Shown here piece after piece: positions 1 to 8,700 of a stretch of 64,000 bases of DNA (its first letter is position 1; each line of letters opens with the position of its first letter). The stretch covers positions 55,092 through 119,091 of the forward strand of contig NZ_BKAJ01000020.1 in NCBI RefSeq assembly GCF_007992495.1. Direction: 5' to 3'. The notes below the pieces were generated by a model. That model worked only from the letters and a program-made list of their open reading frames with translations, was not told the DNA's origin and did not search any database. This stretch comes from Reyranella soli. Its GTDB lineage: Bacteria; Pseudomonadota; Alphaproteobacteria; Reyranellales; Reyranellaceae. The translations under genes and the position numbers were made by a program.

Positions 1-885
1 CTCTTCCTCGTACAGCCCGCGCGCCACGCCCGCCTGGTTGGTGACGATGAACACCAGGTAGCCCGCATCGTTCAACCAGCGCACCGCCTCGCGCGCGCCG
101 GCGACCCAGCGGACCTGGTTGGGATGGTGGACGTAGCCCGTGTCCTCGTTCAGCACGCCGTCGCGATCGAGGAAGGCGGCGGGCCGCTTCATGATGCGCG
201 GCACCACGCGTTGCGCGCGCTCGAAGTCCTGCGGCGTGCCGATGTCGATGAACGGCGCCTCGACGACCACGCCGTCGATCAGGCCATCCCGCGCCAGTCC
301 CGGCAGCACGTCGCGCTCGAGCGAGCAGGGGACGGCGCCGATGCGCGACAGCACGTCCTTGCGCATCAGGTAGACGCCGGCGTTGATCGGCCGGTCGAGC
401 GCGCCGGCAGGAATGAAGTCGTGCACCCGTCGGCCGTCGACGGCGACCCGCCCATAGCGCTCGCCCGTTATGCCGCTGGCGAGCGCCATTCGGACCCAGC
501 CGGTCGCGCCGTCGTCGTTGGCGGGCAGCAGCCCCAGCCAGTTGAAGTCGAACAACGAATCGCCGTTGACCAGGAAGAACCAGTCGTCGAGCCGGTCGGC
601 GGCGAGCGCGAGTGCGCCGGCGGTGCCGGCCGGCTCGGATTCGACCGCCGTGTCGATCGCCATGCCGCGGATCGAGCGGCCCCGATACGACGCGACGAGG
701 TCGCCGGCGCGGTAGCTGCAGAGCAGCAGCGCGCGCTTGATGCCGTGCCGGCTGGCCTCGTCCAGCAGGTGATCGAGGAAGGGCCGGCCGCCGACATCGA
801 GGACGGGCTTGGCGGTGCCGCCGGTCAGCGCCTTGAGGCGGCTGCCGAGGCCGCCGACGAGGAAGACGGCCTGGTCGACCTTCAT
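1..885 (-). CDS. Sugar-1-phosphate nucleotidyltransferase fused to HAD phosphatase (GmhB-like), 3' end outside window
   Basis: I translated this by hand from the ATG at 885. No stop occurs before the window edge, so 295 residues are visible. Residues 1-230 are a nucleotidyltransferase: GGLGSRL at 11-17 is the nucleotide-binding loop, [11 protein letters not shown] follows, and a GD pair lies at 108-109. From residue 233 a HAD domain begins with [14 protein letters not shown], the nucleophile motif typical of heptose-bisphosphate phosphatase GmhB, then [10 protein letters not shown]. HddC-type guanylyltransferases and GmhB both act in GDP-D-glycero-D-manno-heptose synthesis, so the fusion may activate a heptose; this is inference. 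The start overlaps the upstream gene's stop by ATGA. Other sugar-1-phosphates remain possible substrates. Confidence 0.85.
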   Translation of the reverse strand, partial: MKVDQAVFLVGGLGSRLKALTGGTAKPVLDVGGRPFLDHLLDEASRHGIKRALLLCSYRAGDLVASYRGRSIRGMAIDTAVESEPAGTAGALALAADRLDDWFFLVNGDSLFDFNWLGLLPANDDGATGWVRMALASGITGERYGRVAVDGRRVHDFIPAGALDRPINAGVYLMRKDVLSRIGAVPCSLERDVLPGLARDGLIDGVVVEAPFIDIGTPQDFERAQRVVPRIMKRPAAFLDRDGVLNEDTGYVHHPNQVRWVAGAREAVRWLNDAGYLVFIVTNQAGVARGLYEEE

Positions 886-1967
886 GCGGCCGCCGAGGCG
901 TTGGCCACCGACCAGCGCGCCCGGCACAACAGCCTTTCCTCCAGCGGCTGGTCCGCCAAGCCCCAGTTTTCCGGCTGGTTGAGTTGCGGGCGGACGCCGT
1001 GCGCCCACTGCTCGGCGGGCTTGACGAAGTTGCGCTCGATGGAGGGGGCCAGAACGCTCTCCACGCCGGCGACCTTGCGCTTGGGATAGTCGAAGGCGCT
1101 GCGCGCGATCTGCTGCAGCCGCCACCAGCGGAAATTGGTCATGACCTTGTCGACCTTGGACTGCAGCGGCGTCCAGACGTGGCTGATGCGGTTGCTGAAC
1201 AGGCGGTCGTGGCGGCCCTTGAAGATGCGACAGGCTGGTGGCAGGCGGATCTCGTGCGATCCGAGCGCCACGGCTGCGTGCATGATGAGCGAATCGCAAT
1301 CGAGCGACAGCACGGTGTTGTCCAGCGGAAAGCCGCGAACGGTGTGCCACATGGTGCGGCTCATCAGCAGGAAGTCGCCGCAGGCGTTAGTGTGCAGCTC
1401 GCGGATGTACCATTGCGGCGGATTGGGAATGTGGCTGTAGCGGGTGCTGTCCAGACTCTCCAGCCGTGCCAGCAGGGCATCGTCGCCAAGGTTGCGCAGC
1501 AGCGTGGGGGACAGCACGACGTCGCAACGGTCGCAGCGGTACAGCGCGTTCTCGTGAAGATCCTGCCGCGCAATGGTGGCGATGATCTCGTTCGACAGAT
1601 AGGTGTCGGACGCCTTAGGCGAGACGAAGCGGCCCTTGGCGCGCCGCAGCCCTACATTGGCCGCGGCGGCGGGGTTCATGCCGGATTCCTGCGAGCCGAT
1701 GAACCTTTCGTGATGCTCGCGCCCGACGACGATACCGCGCACCTGAACGCAGTCGCCTTGGGGCAACGGGTCAAGCGATTCGATGATGAGCGGTCGATCG
1801 TTTGGCGGATTCCACTCGACCAGGATGATCTCGGAATCGATCTCCGCCCGTTGCAACTGGCGGACGAGAAAGCTGGTCGCCCGCCTGACTCGCAGATCAA
1901 AATCGCTGGTATAGCCGTCGTTGCGGAAGTAGGAGACGAAACTGACGTATGGCCGGGCGGCGTTCAC
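882..1967 (-). CDS. Glycosyltransferase-like protein (GT-A type, uncharacterised)
   Basis: A 361-residue protein beginning with a beta-strand and loop, [12 protein letters not shown] (8-19), followed by [10 protein letters not shown] (46-55), which resembles the start of a GT-A fold. A CDS tripeptide at 224-226 lies within [13 protein letters not shown] and could be the acidic metal or sugar site. Cysteines C145 and C148 occur in RCDRCD. The same layout (FxxRND near the N-terminus, then a GF..D..CDS segment and a histidine-rich stretch) is found in the protein at 41554-43131, so the two look like distant paralogues. The gene is first of the leftmost minus-strand pair and is coupled to the nucleotidyltransferase-HAD gene. 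The acceptor and donor cannot be told. Confidence 0.7.
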   Translation of the reverse strand: MNAARPYVSFVSYFRNDGYTSDFDLRVRRATSFLVRQLQRAEIDSEIILVEWNPPNDRPLIIESLDPLPQGDCVQVRGIVVGREHHERFIGSQESGMNPAAAANVGLRRAKGRFVSPKASDTYLSNEIIATIARQDLHENALYRCDRCDVVLSPTLLRNLGDDALLARLESLDSTRYSHIPNPPQWYIRELHTNACGDFLLMSRTMWHTVRGFPLDNTVLSLDCDSLIMHAAVALGSHEIRLPPACRIFKGRHDRLFSNRISHVWTPLQSKVDKVMTNFRWWRLQQIARSAFDYPKRKVAGVESVLAPSIERNFVKPAEQWAHGVRPQLNQPENWGLADQPLEERLLCRARWSVANASAAA

Positions 1968-2172
1968 GTTGAACTGCTCAAGTGATGAAACGACCGTTAT
2001 CGATATACGGGATTTGGCCTAGCACTGTAAGTGCTGTTACGGTCGAGCCAGAAAGTTCAGACCTTGTGTTGAATGTGCATCTCCTGAAGAAATCGTTGCA
2101 GGCTATGGAGTTGGCGGGATCTGACAACCTACGGCATAGTCGCCACTTTCTGCATAGGGCGGTTAAATTCGG

Positions 2173-3762
2173 ATGAGTGGGGCAGGTAAAGCGTCCCTGC
2201 GGGCGCGGCTGATTCCCTTCCTGGGTGGCCGGGCGACGGACTTCGTGGCGACACAGCTGCTGCACGAAGGGGGCGAGCTGTGGTCGGCCGATCCTCATCG
2301 CATCCAAGAGGCGATCGACAAGGTCGAGCAGGCATGGGCACTGACCCGGGATCCGGAGATCGCGATCCGGCTCGCCACGATGTACGACAGGGCCAACCGC
2401 AACGACGATGCGTTGGTGGTCCTGCGCCAGGCGTTCCGCAAGGATCCGGGTCATGCGCTGCTGCGTCACCATGCGGCCATAACCCTGCTCAGGCACGGCG
2501 CCCCGGGCGAAATCCGTGACTTCTTCGAAAGCGTGCTGGAAGTCGACGCGCAGGATGCGTTCGCCCGTTTTGTCATGACGCTGCTCGATCGATACGACTC
2601 CTGGGCCGCTCAGTTGGCCTCGTCGATCGAGCGCAAGCGGGACGGCCGGCAGCCCTTCGTCATCTCGCTTCCGGTCTGGGGGGAAACGCACTCGGCGTAC
2701 TGCGAGCGCTTTTTCTGCGCCTCGTTGCTTTCGCCGAACAACCTGCCGGCCTTGGCGCGCAATCATTCGGTTCACATTGCCGTCTTTACGACCGCGGAGA
2801 GCGAGCAAGCGCTGCGTGCCAAGCCGCTGTTTCGCCGTCTCGAGGACCATGCCACGGTCGACTTCATTCACTACCCCGCGGACCTCGTGGACTACCGCGC
2901 GGTCATGCAAGCCTGCTACGGCCACGAGAAAGTCCACTATTCGCAGAATTCGCTGGCCTTCTACTACGAACGCAACTGCAAGTTCGCGTTGATGTCTTGC
3001 GCTCACTACGTGGCCCTGACGGCGGGACGTGCGACGGATGCATTTGTCAGCTGCCTTGTTGCTGACCTCGCCCTGAACGATGGCGCCCTGTTGGCCATGG
3101 CCACGCGCATGAGTGCTGCCGATGCGGTTCTGGCGCACGCCATTCAGATGCGCGGCAAGATTCTGCGGCCTCTCCTGGAGCATCAGTTCCGCGACGCCGA
3201 CGGAATTTTGAGGCTTTCATCAGAGAGTTGCGCAAGGCTCGTCATTGAGCACATCCCTGCCGACAACTTTGCCGATGCCGGCCGGTCGATCGACCCACCG
3301 CTGCGAATCGCCTGGCGGGTCGGCGACGACGGATTGCTCATCCATGGCAATCACTACCATCCGTTCCTGCTTCGGCCGAAAGCGTTCGATCATCCCCTGC
3401 GGCTGTCGGTCGACCCCGTCGACAGCCGCTTCATCGACCGCACCTCTCTCGATGAGGCCAGGATCGATATCGTCCAGGATGCGAGCATCGTCTGCCTGGG
3501 CATCGACGACGACCCGATCCTCGACGCCTTGCAGGAGGGCGAAGGGGCGCCTTCGGTGCCTCGGTTCGCGCTGTGGCTATGGGGATATTGGGGGAGGCTG
3601 CGCGGCAGGCTGTTCCGTTCGCCGCTCCGCTACGGCTCGTTGGAACGTCATGAAGAGTGGGCGCGCGTGGAGCAGGCGGCCGCCTCGCTGGTCGACGCCA
3701 TCGTCGACGAGGCGGCGCGCCTCGAAGAAGCCAACCAGGCCAGGAAATCGTGGCGGCTGTGA
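2173..3762 (+). CDS. TPR plus putative glycosyltransferase-like domain protein (paralogous family member 1)
   Basis: The protein has 529 residues. Residues about 35-130 look like helical TPR-type repeats (IRLATMYDRANRNDDALVVL). From about 155 a domain starts with VISLPVWGETHSAYCERF, continues through NNLPALARNHSVHIAVFTT, and has a VADLALNDGALLAM segment. This matches the proteins at 8701 and 10216 position for position (WGE, the N-LPAL stretch, then D.x(5-6)G.L..M). The D-containing segment may be a GT-A acidic site; that is inference. The ATG at 2173 overlaps by ATGA the stop of a possible 64-codon upstream ORF. No signal peptide is seen. I do not recognise a named function. Confidence 0.7.
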   Translation: MSGAGKASLRARLIPFLGGRATDFVATQLLHEGGELWSADPHRIQEAIDKVEQAWALTRDPEIAIRLATMYDRANRNDDALVVLRQAFRKDPGHALLRHHAAITLLRHGAPGEIRDFFESVLEVDAQDAFARFVMTLLDRYDSWAAQLASSIERKRDGRQPFVISLPVWGETHSAYCERFFCASLLSPNNLPALARNHSVHIAVFTTAESEQALRAKPLFRRLEDHATVDFIHYPADLVDYRAVMQACYGHEKVHYSQNSLAFYYERNCKFALMSCAHYVALTAGRATDAFVSCLVADLALNDGALLAMATRMSAADAVLAHAIQMRGKILRPLLEHQFRDADGILRLSSESCARLVIEHIPADNFADAGRSIDPPLRIAWRVGDDGLLIHGNHYHPFLLRPKAFDHPLRLSVDPVDSRFIDRTSLDEARIDIVQDASIVCLGIDDDPILDALQEGEGAPSVPRFALWLWGYWGRLRGRLFRSPLRYGSLERHEEWARVEQAAASLVDAIVDEAARLEEANQARKSWRL

Positions 3763-3925
3763 CCGTGTCGGGGCCAATCGGCCGGAAGAAAGCCGGTTTC
3801 GGCACTACCATTTGCTGGTGAAGCTGTTGTATTGATTGACTAATCGGGGCAATAGCAATGAAGGCAGGTAAAGTGTTTGTGGATGGGCGTACGGCCGGGC
3901 ACAGCCTTTCGGATCACGGCGGACG

Positions 3926-5170
3926 ATGAGCGACGCGCCACGCTGTCGTTTGTGCGGAGGGCGGCGTCTCTCACATTTCATCAGCCTCAGTGAACTTCCG
4001 ATATCCCACTATCTGAGGAAGAGCCCGCAGGATCCCGATCCGCGCTTCACCGTCGACTTCGAGAGCTGCCAGGACTGTGGCCTCCTGCAGATCGTGAACG
4101 CCATACCCGCCGACCTGATCTACGGCGAAGCCGACACGTATACGACAGGCTTTCAGCGGCCGAGGCATCTCGAAGACCTGATCACGACGGCGGTCGCCCG
4201 CCAAGACCCGGCGAAAGCCATCGACGTCGGCTGCAACGACGGCAGCCTGATGGAGAACCTGCGTCGCGCGGGCTATACGCAGGTGGTCGGCATCGAACCC
4301 AATGCGGTCGCCGCCGACATGGCCCGCAAGAAGGGCTATGACGTCTACACCAGCTACCTGACCCAGGCGCAGGCACAGCAGATTGTCGCCAAGCATGGCG
4401 CGTTCGACACGCTGTTCCTGCGCCATGTCGTAGAGCATGTCAGCGACCTCGAAGACTTTTTCGCCGGCATCCGGATGTTGCTGCGGGACGATGGCCTGCT
4501 GGTTCTCGAGCTTCCCGAAGTGGAGGAGAGCTTCAGGCTGGGCAGTCCCGCCATCCTGTGGGAAGAGCATGTGAACTATTTCACGCCGGCGTTGGTCGAG
4601 CACATGCTGGGGCGGTTCGGCTTCGAGGTTTGTGACCGGCGCACCTACGTGTTCGGCGGCGGCTCGATGGCTTTCGTCGCCCACAAGCGGGCCGTTCCGG
4701 TCGCAACCACGCCCAAGCTTCCCGATCCCGCTCCGACGATCGAGCTTCTGCGCCGGTTTGCCGGCGGCATCGAGCGGCAGAAGGCCGAGTTGAACGGCCT
4801 CGTGTCGCTGGCGCGGTCGAACGGCTTCAAGGTCCTCGTCTACGGGGCCGCGCCGCGCTCCTGCCTGCTGGCATCCGTTTGCCAGATCGCAGACAAGATC
4901 GACTTCGTCGTCGACGACAGACAGGACATTCAGAACCGGTTGATGCCGGGGACGCCGAATTTCGTGCGGCCGCTTGCCGAGGTGGCCGGCGCCGTCGGCG
5001 GCAAGCTGCTGTGCCTGCTTGGCGTCGGCTCGGAGAACGAATTCAAGGTGCGGGCCCGTATCGAGGAGGCGGTTTCGGCCGACGTCGCGTATGTCAGCCT
5101 TTTCCCGCCGCGCGATATGCTGCAAAGCGTCGACGCGGCGCGTCGTGCCATCACCGCCAGCCAGAAATAG
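3926..5170 (+). CDS. Sugar C-methyltransferase family, SAM-dependent, with N-terminal zinc site
   Basis: 414 residues in the three-part order of NDP-hexose C-methyltransferases such as TylCIII. An N-terminal zinc domain has CRLCGG (7-12) and CQDCG. A Rossmann SAM domain has IDVGCNDGSLMENL (about 93-106) and FLRHVVEHVSDLEDF. A C-terminal domain has VLVYGAAPRSC, as in the Methyltransf_14 family. Members normally methylate a keto-sugar nucleotide at C3. The aminotransferase gene follows after 13 bp, suggesting one operon for a methylated amino sugar. A keto-sugar supplier such as a 4,6-dehydratase is not next to it; RfbG at 19982 is the nearest. N-, O- and C-methylation cannot be told apart from sequence alone. 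Confidence 0.85.
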   Translation: MSDAPRCRLCGGRRLSHFISLSELPISHYLRKSPQDPDPRFTVDFESCQDCGLLQIVNAIPADLIYGEADTYTTGFQRPRHLEDLITTAVARQDPAKAIDVGCNDGSLMENLRRAGYTQVVGIEPNAVAADMARKKGYDVYTSYLTQAQAQQIVAKHGAFDTLFLRHVVEHVSDLEDFFAGIRMLLRDDGLLVLELPEVEESFRLGSPAILWEEHVNYFTPALVEHMLGRFGFEVCDRRTYVFGGGSMAFVAHKRAVPVATTPKLPDPAPTIELLRRFAGGIERQKAELNGLVSLARSNGFKVLVYGAAPRSCLLASVCQIADKIDFVVDDRQDIQNRLMPGTPNFVRPLAEVAGAVGGKLLCLLGVGSENEFKVRARIEEAVSADVAYVSLFPPRDMLQSVDAARRAITASQK

Positions 5171-5183
5171 GGATCGTCACAGG

Positions 5184-6326
5184 ATGTCGCGCATAGACCT
5201 GCCAGCCCAGCCCAATGGCTACAAGGTTCAGTGGTCCTACCTGCCCAAGCAGTTCAGCGCCGAGAACATCGAGGAGATCCTCGACCTGTTCCGCAAGTTC
5301 GTGCCGACGGGTGATTTCACGCTGGGCAAGCCGGTGCGCGAGTTCGAGGAGAAATTCGCCGCGATGATCGGCACGCGCCATTCGATCGGCGTCAACTCGG
5401 GCACCGATGCGATCAAGCTCGGGTTGAAGGCGCTGGGCGTCGGTCCGGGCGACGAGGTGATCACGACGGCCAACACCTTCATCGCCACGGTCGGCGCGAT
5501 CGGCGAGCTGTTTGCGAAGCCGGTGTTCGTCGACTGCACTGACAATTTCTGCATGGATGTGAGTCAGGTCGAGGCCAGGATCACCAAGAAGACCAAGGCA
5601 ATCGTGCCGGTCCATCTTGCCGGCCAGATGACCAACATGCCGGCGCTGATGGAGGTCGCGAAGAAGCACAACCTCCCGGTCGTCGAGGATTCCTGCCAGT
5701 GCATCCTGGGCAACATCGAGGGCAAGAACTCCGGCACCTACGGCCGCTCCGGAGCCTTCTCGCTGCATCCGCTCAAGAACCTGAACGTCTGGTCGGACGG
5801 CGGCATGATCGTCACCGACGACGACGATTTCGCCACCGAGCTGCGCCAGCTGCGCAATCACGGGCTGGCCGGCCGTGATAGCGTCGTCCGCATGGGCTGC
5901 AACTCCAGGCTGGATTCGATCCAGGCGGTGGTCGGCAACTGGCTGATCAACCAGGTCGATTTCATCACCAACACGCGCATCAGAAACGCGGCCTATCTCG
6001 ACCGCGGGCTCAGCCGCATTCCCGGCATCAAGCTGCCGCAGCGCTTCAATAATCGGAAGCTGGTATTCCACCTCTACATCGTCTTCGCCGAGCGCCGCGA
6101 CGAGCTGGTCGCCCACTGCAAGAAGCAGGGTGTCGAGGTGAAGGTGCATTATCCGGTGCCGCTCTATCAGCAGGAAGGGCTGCGCCAGTACGGCTACAAG
6201 AAGGGCGATTTCCCCGTGACGGACCGCCACGCCGCGACGATGATCTCGTTCCCGGCGCACGAGCATCTGACCGAGGAGCAGCTGGCGTATACCGTCCAGA
6301 CGGTCGAAGAGTTCTATGAGGCTTGA
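5184..6326 (+). CDS. DegT/DnrJ/EryC1/StrS family sugar aminotransferase (first of tandem pair)
   Basis: 380 residues from the ATG at 5184, preceded by CACAGG. The family makes amino sugars by PLP-dependent transamination of keto-sugar nucleotides. Seen are NSGTDAIKLGLKALG, a conserved VEDSCQCILG segment (Asp of the PLP pocket) and SLHPLKNLNVWSDGG, whose lysine is the expected Schiff-base residue, so this is an aminotransferase rather than a dehydratase. It overlaps or abuts the next gene, a clear paralogue with the same motifs. The C-terminal KVHYPVPLYQQEGL stretch is typical of sugar aminotransferases that act at C3 or C4. The substrate is not predictable from sequence. Confidence 0.9.
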   Translation: MSRIDLPAQPNGYKVQWSYLPKQFSAENIEEILDLFRKFVPTGDFTLGKPVREFEEKFAAMIGTRHSIGVNSGTDAIKLGLKALGVGPGDEVITTANTFIATVGAIGELFAKPVFVDCTDNFCMDVSQVEARITKKTKAIVPVHLAGQMTNMPALMEVAKKHNLPVVEDSCQCILGNIEGKNSGTYGRSGAFSLHPLKNLNVWSDGGMIVTDDDDFATELRQLRNHGLAGRDSVVRMGCNSRLDSIQAVVGNWLINQVDFITNTRIRNAAYLDRGLSRIPGIKLPQRFNNRKLVFHLYIVFAERRDELVAHCKKQGVEVKVHYPVPLYQQEGLRQYGYKKGDFPVTDRHAATMISFPAHEHLTEEQLAYTVQTVEEFYEA

Positions 6327-6327
6327 G

Positions 6328-7440
6328 ATGGCGAAGCACAACATTCCCTACGTCAACCTGCCCGCCCAGGGCCGCGACCAGATGGAGGATCTGAAGAAGA
6401 TCTTCGAACAGGTCGTGCTGAAGGGCTCCTTCGTCGGCACGCATGACGACCTGGCGGCGCTGGAGAAGCGCTTGGCCGAGTATTGCGGCACGGCCGAGGC
6501 CGTGGCGCTCAACTCGGGCACCGATGCGCTGCTGCTGGCGATGAAGATCGCGGGCGTCGGCGAGGGCGACGAGGTCATCACGCCGCCCAACTCGTTCGTG
6601 GCCTCGACCGCCACCATCATCCAGCTCGGCGCCAAGCCGGTCTTCGCCGACGTGCTGGCCGACCAGAACATCGATCCCGAAAAGATTGCCAAGGCGATCA
6701 CGCCCCGCACCAAGGCGATCATGCCGGTCCATCTTACCGGCCGCATCTGCCAGATGGACGAGATCATGGAGATCGCCCACCGGCACGGCCTGGTCGTGAT
6801 CGAGGACGCCGCGCAAGCGATCGGCTCGATGTACAAGGGCAGGCTCGCGGGCGCGATCGGCCATTTCGGCTGCTTCTCGGCGCATCCGCTCAAGAACCTG
6901 AACGCGCTGGGCGACGGCGGCTTCGTCACCACCAACGACAAGGCGGCGGCCGAGCGCATGCGCCGCCTGCGTGCGCACGGCATGGCCGACCGGGCGACCA
7001 TCGAGGAATGGGGCATGGTCTCGCGCATGGACACGCTGCAGGCGGCGATCCTGAGCTACCGCCTGGAGAAGCTGCCCGACGTGATCGCCAAGCGGCGCGA
7101 CAATGCGGCGCTCTACCAGAAGCTCCTGCATCACGAGCGCATGTACGTGCCGACCTGCCGCAACGAGGAGTTCAACACCTTCCACACCTTCGTCGTCCAG
7201 GTCGACAAGCGCGACGAGCTGCAGGCCCATCTGAAGGAGATCGGCATCAAGACGGCGATCCACTATCCGGTGCCGATCCATCTGCAGCCGGCAGCCCACG
7301 CGCTCGGCCACAAGAAGGGCGACTTCCCGATGACCGAGCGGCAGGCCGAGCGGATTCTGACCCTTCCCGTGAACCAGTACATGAGCCGGGCCGACGTCGA
7401 GACCGTCGCGAGCGAGGTCCTGGCCTTTCTGGGCCGCTGA
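6328..7440 (+). CDS. DegT/DnrJ/EryC1/StrS family sugar aminotransferase (second of tandem pair)
   Basis: 370 residues if started at ATG 6328, just after the upstream stop (TGA 6324-6326). An in-frame ATG at 6316 would overlap the upstream gene and is an alternative. The protein carries NSGTDALLLAMKIAG, VIEDAAQAIGSMYKG and SAHPLKNLNALGDGG with the catalytic lysine. It is plainly related to the protein encoded just upstream, so the pair probably arose by tandem duplication and then diverged. Two different transaminations, or a heteromeric enzyme, are possible. Both sit between two zinc-finger methyltransferase genes, implying an amino, methylated sugar. Confidence 0.9.
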   Translation: MAKHNIPYVNLPAQGRDQMEDLKKIFEQVVLKGSFVGTHDDLAALEKRLAEYCGTAEAVALNSGTDALLLAMKIAGVGEGDEVITPPNSFVASTATIIQLGAKPVFADVLADQNIDPEKIAKAITPRTKAIMPVHLTGRICQMDEIMEIAHRHGLVVIEDAAQAIGSMYKGRLAGAIGHFGCFSAHPLKNLNALGDGGFVTTNDKAAAERMRRLRAHGMADRATIEEWGMVSRMDTLQAAILSYRLEKLPDVIAKRRDNAALYQKLLHHERMYVPTCRNEEFNTFHTFVVQVDKRDELQAHLKEIGIKTAIHYPVPIHLQPAAHALGHKKGDFPMTERQAERILTLPVNQYMSRADVETVASEVLAFLGR

Positions 7441-7447
7441 TCGTTCC

Positions 7448-8632
7448 ATGCCCAACCCGCCCGGACACAGTGCTGCGACGGCCTGCCATATCTGTGGTCA
7501 CCTGGATGTCGAGCCGCTTGAGCAGAAGGGGAAGCCGTTCCGCCTGGTTTCGTCGGATGTCCAGCCGGTCCCGGGGACGGCTGAGTTCTCCATCTGCCCA
7601 CGCTGCCTGACCGTTCAAAAGACGATCACGCCGACGTGGCAGGCAATGGCCGATCGCATCTATGCAAGCTACGACATCAACCACCAGAGCCAGGGTGCCG
7701 AGCCGACAATCTTCGACTCGGCCAAGGGCAGCGGTCCGCGGTCATTGATCCTGCTGCGCAACTTTCTCGACATGGTCGACCTGGCCAGAGAAGGGCGCCT
7801 CCTCGATTTCGGCTGCTCCAACGGAAATCTGCTGAAGAGCTTTCACGGGTTGCGGCCCGACTGGAAGCTGTCCGGCGCGGAATTGTTCGACCAGTGGAAG
7901 GACACGGTCCTTGCCCTGCCGGGCGTGGAGGCCTTCTACAGCGGGGCCAATGCCGCCTATGCGGAAAAGTTCGACGTGATCTCGCTGTCGCACGTGCTGG
8001 AGCACATCCCTGATCCGATCTCCTTTTTGAAGGAGATCAGCGGTCACCTGACTCCGCGGGGGCGAATCCTGCTGGCAATGCCCAACCTGCGGCAGAATCC
8101 CAGCGACCTGATCATTGCCGACCATTGCAGCCATTTCGACGAAAACAGCCTGTCGTACGTGACGCACGCCGCAGGGCTGCACACCGAGTTGTTCTCAACC
8201 GAAATGCTGCCCAAGGAACTGGTCGCCGTCCTGTCGGTCGGCGGTCCTTCCGCTGGCCCTCCACTGGCCGCGGGCGACGGTGGCAAGGCATCGCGGGAAA
8301 GGTGTCTGTTCTATTTCAAGCTGCTGGATGAGGTCCGCGAAGCTGCGAAATCCTGCCGTGAGGAAGGGCAACCCCTTGGGATCATGGGCTCGTCGATCGC
8401 GGCCCTTTGGACGATGATGGAACTCGACAGCAAGGTCGACTTCTTCGTCGACGAGGACAGGAACCGCGTCGGCCATCAGTTGCTGAGCCTGCCGATCGTC
8501 GATCCGTCGCGCGTGCCCGAAGGCGCGCTGGTGTTCATACCCATGTCGGTGGTCGTGGCCGAGCGGATCATCCAGCGGTGGAAAGGGCATGCGATCGATT
8601 TTCGCTACGTCCCCACGAACCGGCCCGGCTAG
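7448..8632 (+). CDS. SAM-dependent methyltransferase with N-terminal zinc motif
   Basis: 394 residues. The N-terminus has CHICGHL (13-19) and CPRC (about 51-54), a probable zinc ribbon. The SAM domain shows LLDFGCSNGNLLKSF and VISLSHVLEHIPDPISFL, and a C-terminal segment GIMGSSIAALWTMMEL ends in FVDEDRNRVGHQLLSLP. It has the same three-part plan as the protein at 3926-5170 but is quite divergent, so it probably methylates another position or another sugar. It is 7 bp downstream of the second aminotransferase. It might instead methylate a polymer-bound residue. Confidence 0.8.
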   Translation: MPNPPGHSAATACHICGHLDVEPLEQKGKPFRLVSSDVQPVPGTAEFSICPRCLTVQKTITPTWQAMADRIYASYDINHQSQGAEPTIFDSAKGSGPRSLILLRNFLDMVDLAREGRLLDFGCSNGNLLKSFHGLRPDWKLSGAELFDQWKDTVLALPGVEAFYSGANAAYAEKFDVISLSHVLEHIPDPISFLKEISGHLTPRGRILLAMPNLRQNPSDLIIADHCSHFDENSLSYVTHAAGLHTELFSTEMLPKELVAVLSVGGPSAGPPLAAGDGGKASRERCLFYFKLLDEVREAAKSCREEGQPLGIMGSSIAALWTMMELDSKVDFFVDEDRNRVGHQLLSLPIVDPSRVPEGALVFIPMSVVVAERIIQRWKGHAIDFRYVPTNRPG

Positions 8633-8700
8633 CCCGTCGAACGGCCCGTTGCCGTCCGAGGGCGATTGGCAGTCTTCTGCTTTATGATCTAAATACCGCA

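Noticed and set aside
2021..2035. AGCACT-GTA-AGTGCT hairpin upstream of the 2173 gene
   Set aside because: It is a 6-bp stem with no T-tract or known operator match; it may be chance.
5151..6344. Minus-strand 397-codon ORF opposite the first aminotransferase
   Set aside because: Antisense shadow of a high-GC gene; the plus frame has all the family motifs.
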